Source: Thiorhodococcus mannitoliphagus (GTDB lineage: Bacteria; Pseudomonadota; Gammaproteobacteria; Chromatiales; Chromatiaceae). Taken from it: a DNA stretch of 64,000 bases. The stretch spans positions 16,015 through 80,014 of the forward strand of contig NZ_JAAIJR010000007.1 in assembly GCF_010915725.1 (NCBI RefSeq). The letters are read 5' to 3'. The notes beneath the pieces are model-generated. The model ran no database searches and was not told the origin of the DNA. It saw only the letters and a list, made by a program, of their open reading frames with translations. Below, in pieces: positions 58,801 to 64,000 of this stretch; the first letter of the stretch is position 1; each line of letters begins with the position of its first letter. The translations under genes were made by a program, and so were the position numbers.

Positions 58801-59979
58801 ATGAGCGAACCCTTGATGGCCACCTATAAGCGCCTACCCGTGACCTTCGCGCGGGGCGAAGGCGTCTGGCTCTGGGATACCGATGGCAAGCGCTACCTAG
58901 ACGCGCTCTCTGGGATCGCGGTCTGCGGCTTGGGACATGCGCATCCAGGCGTTCGCGATGCCTTGTGTGAGCAGGCCGGCCAGCTCATCCACACCTCCAA
59001 CCTTTATCGGATCGCGGAGCAGGAGCGTTTGGGCGCCATGCTCTGCGAGCAGGCTGGGATGGACCGGGTGTTCTTCGCCAACTCTGGCGCTGAAGCGAAC
59101 GAGGCGGCCATCAAGCTCGCCCGTCTCCATGCGCACCGCAAAGGCGTCGAGAATCCCGCGATCCTGGTCGCCGAGAACAGCTTCCACGGCCGCACCCTCG
59201 CAACCCTCTCCGCCACCGGAAACCGAAAAGTCCAAGCGGGCTTCGAGCCGCTGGTTCAGGGTTTCCTGCGTGTTCCCTACGACGACATCAATGCCATCGA
59301 AACGGCCGCCGCAAATCGGCCAAACATCGTCGCCATCTTGATCGAGCCCATTCAAGGCGAGGGCGGCATCAATTTGCCCGCGGACGACTATCTCGCCCGG
59401 CTGCGACAAATCTGCGACCGGGAAGGCTGGCTGCTGATCCTGGATGAGATTCAGACTGGCATGGGGCGGACCGGGCAGTTCTTCGCCTTCAATCACGCCG
59501 GGATCTATCCGGATGTCGTCACCCTTGCGAAAGGGCTCGGCAACGGTGTGCCGATCGGCGCCTGCCTCGCACGCGGCGCAGCGGCCGAGGTGCTGACAGC
59601 GGGCTCGCATGGCTCGACGTTCGGCGGCAATCCGCTCGCCTGTCGCGTTGGCCGAGCGGTGCTTGAGGCCATTGCGGCCGAGAGGCTGACTGAGAGAGCG
59701 GCCGAGCAAGGTGCTTACCTGCTCGACGCCTTCAAGGGCACACTCGGCGAAAAATCCGGGGTCGTCGACATCCGCGGCCGCGGACTCATGCTCGGCATCG
59801 AGCTGGACCGTCCCTGCGCAGCGCTCGTTGGCACAGCTTTGCAGACAGGTCTTTTGATCAACGTCACCGCAGATCGCGTGATTCGGCTACTGCCGCCGCT
59901 GATCCTCGAGCGGACCGAAGCGGATCTGCTGGTCCAGCAGCTCACTGACATCGTCATTGCCTTCCTGGGCGACGCCTGA
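58801..59979 (+). CDS. argD: acetylornithine aminotransferase
   Basis: This class III PLP aminotransferase makes N-acetylornithine. The 392-aa protein has GIAVCGLGHAHP, FFANSGAEANEAAIKLAR, LDEIQTGMGRTGQFFAF and the PLP lysine in VTLAKGLGNGVPIG. ATG at 58801 starts MSEPLMATYKRLPVTF, the usual beginning; open frame upstream spans the sodB end and its terminator and is not coding. argF follows after 24 bp. Confidence 0.95.
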   Translation: MSEPLMATYKRLPVTFARGEGVWLWDTDGKRYLDALSGIAVCGLGHAHPGVRDALCEQAGQLIHTSNLYRIAEQERLGAMLCEQAGMDRVFFANSGAEANEAAIKLARLHAHRKGVENPAILVAENSFHGRTLATLSATGNRKVQAGFEPLVQGFLRVPYDDINAIETAAANRPNIVAILIEPIQGEGGINLPADDYLARLRQICDREGWLLILDEIQTGMGRTGQFFAFNHAGIYPDVVTLAKGLGNGVPIGACLARGAAAEVLTAGSHGSTFGGNPLACRVGRAVLEAIAAERLTERAAEQGAYLLDAFKGTLGEKSGVVDIRGRGLMLGIELDRPCAALVGTALQTGLLINVTADRVIRLLPPLILERTEADLLVQQLTDIVIAFLGDA

Positions 59980-60003
59980 CTGCAACGTCGCGGAGACCCC
60001 TCT

Positions 60004-60930
60004 ATGCTCGCCCCAAAGAACTCATGCCGGCATTTCCTGAAGCTCAGCGACCTAAGCTACGAGGAAGCACGCAGCCTGATCGATCGGGCCATTGAGCTAA
60101 AGCGCATGCACAAGAGCGGACAGGACCACCGGCCGCTCGCGCATCGCACCCTGGCGATGGTCTTCGAGAAGTCCTCGACCCGCACGCGCGTCTCCTTCGA
60201 GGCGGGAATGGTCCAGCTCGGCGGCCACGCGCTCTTTCTCTCGCCGCGAGACACCCAGCTCGGCCGTGGGGAGCCCATCGAAGACAGCGCTCGCGTCATC
60301 TCCCGAATGGTGGACGCGGTCATGATCCGGACTTTCAAGCAAGAGACCCTGGAGCGCTTTGCGGCCTACTCCGAAGTTCCCGTCATCAACGGTCTGACAG
60401 ATCGACTGCACCCCTGCCAAACCCTCGCTGATCTCCAGACGTTTCATGAGCATCGCGGCGACATCCGCGGCAAAGGTGTCGCTTGGATCGGCGATGGCAA
60501 CAATATGTGCCATTCCTTCATGGAAGCGGCAGCGCTTTTCGACTTCGAACTCAACATCGCTTGCCCCGAAGGCTACGAGCCGGACGCGGACTTCATGGAA
60601 GCTGCGGGTGATCGCTGCAAAATCCTGCGCGATCCAGAAGAAGCCGCCGCAGGAGCCCATCTGGTCGCCACCGACGTCTGGGCAAGCATGGGTCAGGAAG
60701 AAGAGCAGCTACGCAGAGAATCCGCCTTCGGCACCTTCCAGGTGACCGACGCTGTGATGGCTCGCGCCTCCAAAGACGCGCTCTTTATGCACTGCCTGCC
60801 AGCCCACCGCGGTGAAGAAGTGACAGCATCCGTGATCGACGGCCCACAGTCGGTCGTTTGGGATGAGGCCGAGAACCGACTTCACGCGCAAAAGGCCCTG
60901 CTCGAGTTCCTCATCGCCTCCCCTCAATAG
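60004..60930 (+). CDS. argF: ornithine carbamoyltransferase
   Basis: The enzyme makes citrulline from ornithine and carbamoyl phosphate. The 308-aa protein shows the carbamoyl-phosphate motif [23 protein letters not shown], and the ornithine motif [12 protein letters not shown]. It forms an operon with argD; argG is at 22.5 kb. Confidence 0.97.
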   Translation: MLAPKNSCRHFLKLSDLSYEEARSLIDRAIELKRMHKSGQDHRPLAHRTLAMVFEKSSTRTRVSFEAGMVQLGGHALFLSPRDTQLGRGEPIEDSARVISRMVDAVMIRTFKQETLERFAAYSEVPVINGLTDRLHPCQTLADLQTFHEHRGDIRGKGVAWIGDGNNMCHSFMEAAALFDFELNIACPEGYEPDADFMEAAGDRCKILRDPEEAAAGAHLVATDVWASMGQEEEQLRRESAFGTFQVTDAVMARASKDALFMHCLPAHRGEEVTASVIDGPQSVVWDEAENRLHAQKALLEFLIASPQ

Positions 60931-61020
60931 AAGCTTTCATCGACATCGCACCACGGAGTCCAGCCCCCGGGGCTCCGTACCTCGCGGTGACAACAGACCC
61001 GCAACACATGGAGGCACCTC

Positions 61021-61692
61021 GTGTTATGCCGCGGCATCCTATTCCTGCTCATGACGCTCATGGGAGCCGCCAGCCATGCGACCGCCAGTTATGTCAGCGA
61101 CCAGCTCGAGGTCACCTTGCGTGCGGGCGAGAGCGTCCGCTACAAGATCTTGCGGATGCTGCCGAGCGGCACACCGCTTGATGTCTTGAGCACCAACAGC
61201 GAGAGCGGCTACGCGCGCGTGCGCGCCGACGATGGCGTCACGGGATATGTTCTGGAGCACCAGCTCCAGCTGGAGCCGGTTGCCCGAGTTCAAGTCGCGG
61301 AAATGAAGGCGCGCTTGGACGAGTTCATGAAGGAGCCGGACTCCCTGGCTCGGCAACTTGCGAGCCTCCAAGCAGAGCACGAAGCACTCGGTCACCGGGC
61401 CGCCAAGCTCGAAAAGGAGAATCAGGCCTTGAGCGACGAGCTTGCGGAGATCCGGCATGCCTCGACGCATGTCGTCGAAATCACTGCAGAGCGCGAGCGC
61501 TTACAAGACCAGGTCAGCGCACTCGCGCGGGAGCGCGATCAGGTCCAAGAGGAAAACGCGGGGCTGCGCGAGCGAACCAATCAGCGCTGGTTTCTGATCG
61601 GAAGCGGCGTCATGGGCGGCGGCATCTTTCTCGGTCTCATCCTTCCGCTCTTGCGGCCACGCCATCGCAAGAGTTCCTGGGATAGGCTCTGA
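61021..61692 (+). CDS. SH3-domain membrane protein (TIGR04211/YgiM-like)
   Basis: The 223-aa protein has a signal peptide (about 1-22), a bacterial SH3 domain (about 24-85: YVSDQLEVTLRAGES, DGVTGYVLEHQL), a long coiled coil (about 95-185) and a C-terminal membrane helix (about 190-212) ending RPRHRKSSWDRL. The start is GTG at 61021 with GGAGG 7 bases upstream. It is probably periplasmic and anchored at the C-terminus. Its function is unknown, perhaps envelope-related. Confidence 0.9.
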   Translation: MLCRGILFLLMTLMGAASHATASYVSDQLEVTLRAGESVRYKILRMLPSGTPLDVLSTNSESGYARVRADDGVTGYVLEHQLQLEPVARVQVAEMKARLDEFMKEPDSLARQLASLQAEHEALGHRAAKLEKENQALSDELAEIRHASTHVVEITAERERLQDQVSALARERDQVQEENAGLRERTNQRWFLIGSGVMGGGIFLGLILPLLRPRHRKSSWDRL

Positions 61693-61943
61693 GCACTCGC
61701 CTAGCCAGCCCCCGCCCGGACGTCTCGATGGCAGCCGCAAGGCAGCCTTGCACCCCCTTCAGCGCTCGGAGCACGCAAGCCGCATGACCAATCTCGCTCA
61801 CTACGCTAGAGCGCCCGGGCCGAGACCTTCCTGATGAGCCCTGGCGCCACGCGCGCAAGAGTGCTCGCGTCGCCCGCCGAGCCGTGAGGCGAAAGGTTTA
61901 TACTGACGCCATCCAAACTGTCTGGCACCTCAGGGTCTTTAGC

Positions 61944-63791
61944 ATGCCTCAATATCGCTCAAGAACAAGTACCCACGGACGCAACATGGCCGGCGCGCGC
62001 GCGCTCTGGCGCGCGACCGGCATGAAGGATGGGGATTTCGACAAGCCCATCATCGCGGTCGTCAATTCCTTCACCCAGTTCGTACCAGGCCACGTGCACT
62101 TGAAAGACCTGGGTCAGCTGGTGGCGCGCGAGATCGAGGCCGCCGGCGGCGTCGCCAAGGAGTTCAACACCATCGCGATCGACGACGGCATCGCGATGGG
62201 GCACAACGGTATGCTCTATTCTCTTCCCTCGCGTGAGATCATCGCCGACTCGGTCGAGTACATGGTCAACGCACATACGGCGGACGCCATGGTGTGCATT
62301 TCCAACTGCGACAAGATTACGCCCGGCATGCTCATGGCAGCACTGCGGCTGAACATCCCGGCCGTCTTCGTCTCGGGCGGCCCCATGGAGGCAGGCAAGG
62401 TCGTGCGCAACGACTCAGAGATTCATCTCGATCTCGTCGATGCCATGGTCGCTGCTGCCGACCCGAAGGAAACGGACGCCAGTGTTGCCGAGATCGAGCG
62501 CTCCGCGTGTCCGACCTGCGGCTCCTGCTCAGGGATGTTCACGGCAAACTCCATGAACTGCCTCACCGAGGCGCTCGGCCTAAGCCTCCCTGGCAATGGC
62601 TCGCTGCTTGCGACCCATGCCGCCCGTAAGGAACTCTTCCTTGAGGCAGGTCGACTCATCGTCGAACTCGCAAAACGCTATTACGAGCAGGATGACGCAA
62701 ACGTCCTGCCGCGCTCCATCGCGACCTTCGACGCCTTCGAAAACGCCATGAGCCTCGACATCGCCATGGGCGGCTCGACGAACACCGTGCTGCACCTCCT
62801 TGCGGCAGCCCGCGAAGCCGAAGTGCCGTTCGGCATGGAGGACATCGATCGACTCAGCAAGAAGGTGGCGAACCTATGCAAGGTCGCACCCGCTACCCAG
62901 CAGTACCACATGGAAGACGTCCATCGCGCAGGGGGGGTCATCGGTATCCTCGGTGAACTCGACCGCGCTGGCTTCCTGCATCGCGACGCCAGAACAGTGC
63001 ATAGCCAATCAGTGGCTGCAGCGCTCGAGGAGTGGGACGTGACGCGCTCGAAGTCGCCCCGCGCGCACGCTCGGTTTCTCGCCGCGCCTGGCGGCATTCC
63101 AACCCAGGAGGCGTTTAGCCAATCAGCACAATGGGATTCCCTCGATCTTGATCGCGCCACCGGCTGTATCCGAGACCTGGAGCATGCCTATAGCCGAGAC
63201 GGTGGGCTCGCCGTCCTATTCGGCAACCTGGCTGAGGATGGATGTATCGTCAAGACCGCGGGCGTGGACAAGGAGATCCTTAAGTTCTCTGGCCCCGCAA
63301 GAATCTTTGAGAGCCAAGAAGATTCGGTCAACGCCATCCTCTCCGATCAGATCCGACCAGGTGATATCGTCATCATCCGCTATGAAGGCCCCAAAGGTGG
63401 GCCTGGCATGCAGGAGATGCTCTATCCAACCAGCTATCTCAAATCCAAGGGACTCGGAAAGCAGTGTGCGCTGATCACTGATGGTCGCTTCTCGGGAGGA
63501 ACCTCCGGCCTATCGATCGGTCACGTCTCACCCGAAGCCGCACAAGGGGGCGCAATCGGACTCGTCGAGGAAGGGGACATCATCGAGATCGACATCCCGA
63601 ATCGACGCATTCACCTCGCCGTCTCCGACGAGACCCTCAGCCAACGCCGTAGATCCATGGACAACCAAGGCAGCCAGGCTTGGCTACCGGCAGATCGTCA
63701 GCGACAAGTGTCCTCCGCGCTGAGGGCCTATGCAGCCCTTACCACAAGCGCCGCCAATGGCGCCGTAAGAGACATCTCCCAGCTCCGATAG
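61944..63791 (+). CDS. ilvD: dihydroxy-acid dehydratase
   Basis: The enzyme serves valine, leucine and isoleucine synthesis. The 615-aa protein has the Fe-S cysteines in [10 protein letters not shown] and [16 protein letters not shown], and [12 protein letters not shown]; length matches IlvD. ATG at 61944 starts [17 protein letters not shown]; the longer open frame is unlikely. A TATACT hexamer lies at 61899-61904. The product links with the citramalate-synthase-like gene at 32-34 kb through isoleucine synthesis. Confidence 0.96.
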   Translation: MPQYRSRTSTHGRNMAGARALWRATGMKDGDFDKPIIAVVNSFTQFVPGHVHLKDLGQLVAREIEAAGGVAKEFNTIAIDDGIAMGHNGMLYSLPSREIIADSVEYMVNAHTADAMVCISNCDKITPGMLMAALRLNIPAVFVSGGPMEAGKVVRNDSEIHLDLVDAMVAAADPKETDASVAEIERSACPTCGSCSGMFTANSMNCLTEALGLSLPGNGSLLATHAARKELFLEAGRLIVELAKRYYEQDDANVLPRSIATFDAFENAMSLDIAMGGSTNTVLHLLAAAREAEVPFGMEDIDRLSKKVANLCKVAPATQQYHMEDVHRAGGVIGILGELDRAGFLHRDARTVHSQSVAAALEEWDVTRSKSPRAHARFLAAPGGIPTQEAFSQSAQWDSLDLDRATGCIRDLEHAYSRDGGLAVLFGNLAEDGCIVKTAGVDKEILKFSGPARIFESQEDSVNAILSDQIRPGDIVIIRYEGPKGGPGMQEMLYPTSYLKSKGLGKQCALITDGRFSGGTSGLSIGHVSPEAAQGGAIGLVEEGDIIEIDIPNRRIHLAVSDETLSQRRRSMDNQGSQAWLPADRQRQVSSALRAYAALTTSAANGAVRDISQLR

Positions 63792-63810
63792 ACTTCACCA
63801 TGCTCTCAGA

Positions 63811-63831
63811 GCAGGCCCGATTGCCGGGCCT
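63811..63831 (+). terminator. hairpin after ilvD
   Basis: GCAGGCCCG and CGGGCCTGC form a 9-bp stem with a short loop, 20 bases after the ilvD stop codon. Only a weak T-content follows (CGTCATTCATTC). Confidence 0.5.
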
Positions 63832-63934
63832 GCCGTCATTCATTCATCGTCATCGCGGCCACGCTTTGTGGGCTTTCTTCGCCATTCAGCGCGCGACGCG
63901 TGCTGAGTGTCGATGTGTAGAGATTTTCCTTGCG

Positions 63935-63980
63935 CAAAGAAAAACCCCCGTCACCTGATTTGGGTAGCGGGGGTTTTAGG
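63935..63980 (-). terminator. rRNA-operon terminator (minus strand)
   Basis: On the minus strand AAAACCCCCG and CGGGGGTTTT form a 10-bp stem, extended imperfectly inward, followed by TTTTTCTTTG. It lies just downstream of the 5S rRNA end and fits a strong rrn terminator. It also faces the ilvD transcript. Confidence 0.85.
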
Positions 63981-63986
63981 GATAAG

Positions 63987-64000
63987 GCCCTGGCGGTGAC
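63987..64000 (-). rRNA. rrf: 5S ribosomal RNA, 3' end only
   Basis: The complement of the last bases reads GTCACCGCCAGGGC, the usual 3' end of gammaproteobacterial 5S rRNA (...GTAGGTCACCGCCAGGGC). A strong terminator follows on the same strand. The rest of the gene lies beyond the window. Only 14 bases are visible, so the call rests on this motif and the terminator. Confidence 0.6.

Overview
The window reads as chromosome of a GC-rich gammaproteobacterium. Gene content and protein flavour (type IV pilus pilBCD-coaE, a Pil-Chp chemosensory operon, Fe-SOD, ferrochelatase, and an acetate module of symporter, CBS/DUF294 protein, exonuclease and acs) suggest Chromatiales/Chromatiaceae, the purple sulfur bacteria. 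That placement is inference: no photosynthesis gene lies in the window and no database search could be run.

Layout. 1-9.7 kb is a signalling and accessory zone. It holds a split Aer-type receptor (PAS protein plus a methyl-accepting protein with a CZB zinc domain), a PilZ protein, a large CHASE-PAS4-GGDEF-EAL-CZB protein, and a graveyard of an hsdM remnant, a doubly broken vapBC pair and a GIY-YIG gene split by a small mobile repeat. 9.7-11.4 kb carries alanine dehydrogenase and a MIF-like tautomerase, followed by a tandem duplication of about 270 bp. 11.8-20.6 kb (minus strand) is the most notable part: a Pil-Chp-like operon (two response regulators, CheW, MCP, CheA hybrid) that continues into a secreted YxWxxD-repeat protein and then a microbial rhodopsin. 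The rhodopsin keeps the retinal lysine but has Tyr in place of the primary counterion Asp. 21-35 kb is mostly housekeeping: LpxH-like phosphatase, argG, PQQ sugar dehydrogenase, hemH, a hemerythrin, a K+ channel, a DUF2339 membrane protein, and an overlapping thrC/citramalate-synthase-like pair. 35.7-43 kb is the acetate module. 43-48.8 kb holds a NYN/cold-shock fusion, pilB-pilC-pilD and coaE. 49-64 kb holds pyrC, mlaA, a TraB/GumN protein, rnt, grxD, an amidotransferase, an orphan hyuB, sodB, argD-argF, an SH3 protein and ilvD. The right edge shows an rRNA-operon terminator and the first bases of a 5S rRNA on the minus strand.

Repeats. Five copies of one small inverted-repeat element (83-157 bp, ends of the type TAGAAAGnGTCCATCAA, TA at both edges) lie at 170, 9503, 49377, 53756 and 53845. 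It behaves like an IS630/Tc1-type MITE: one copy splits a gene whose reading frame is restored when the element and one TA are removed, and another supplies the rnt stop codon. An unrelated 163-bp element with 20-bp terminal inverted repeats lies at 38055.

How the genes may work together (inference). Two c-di-GMP proteins, two chemosensory systems and the pilus machinery point to surface motility and biofilm control. The rhodopsin at the end of the Chp operon suggests light input to twitching motility through a route that does not use the classical SRII-HtrII pair.
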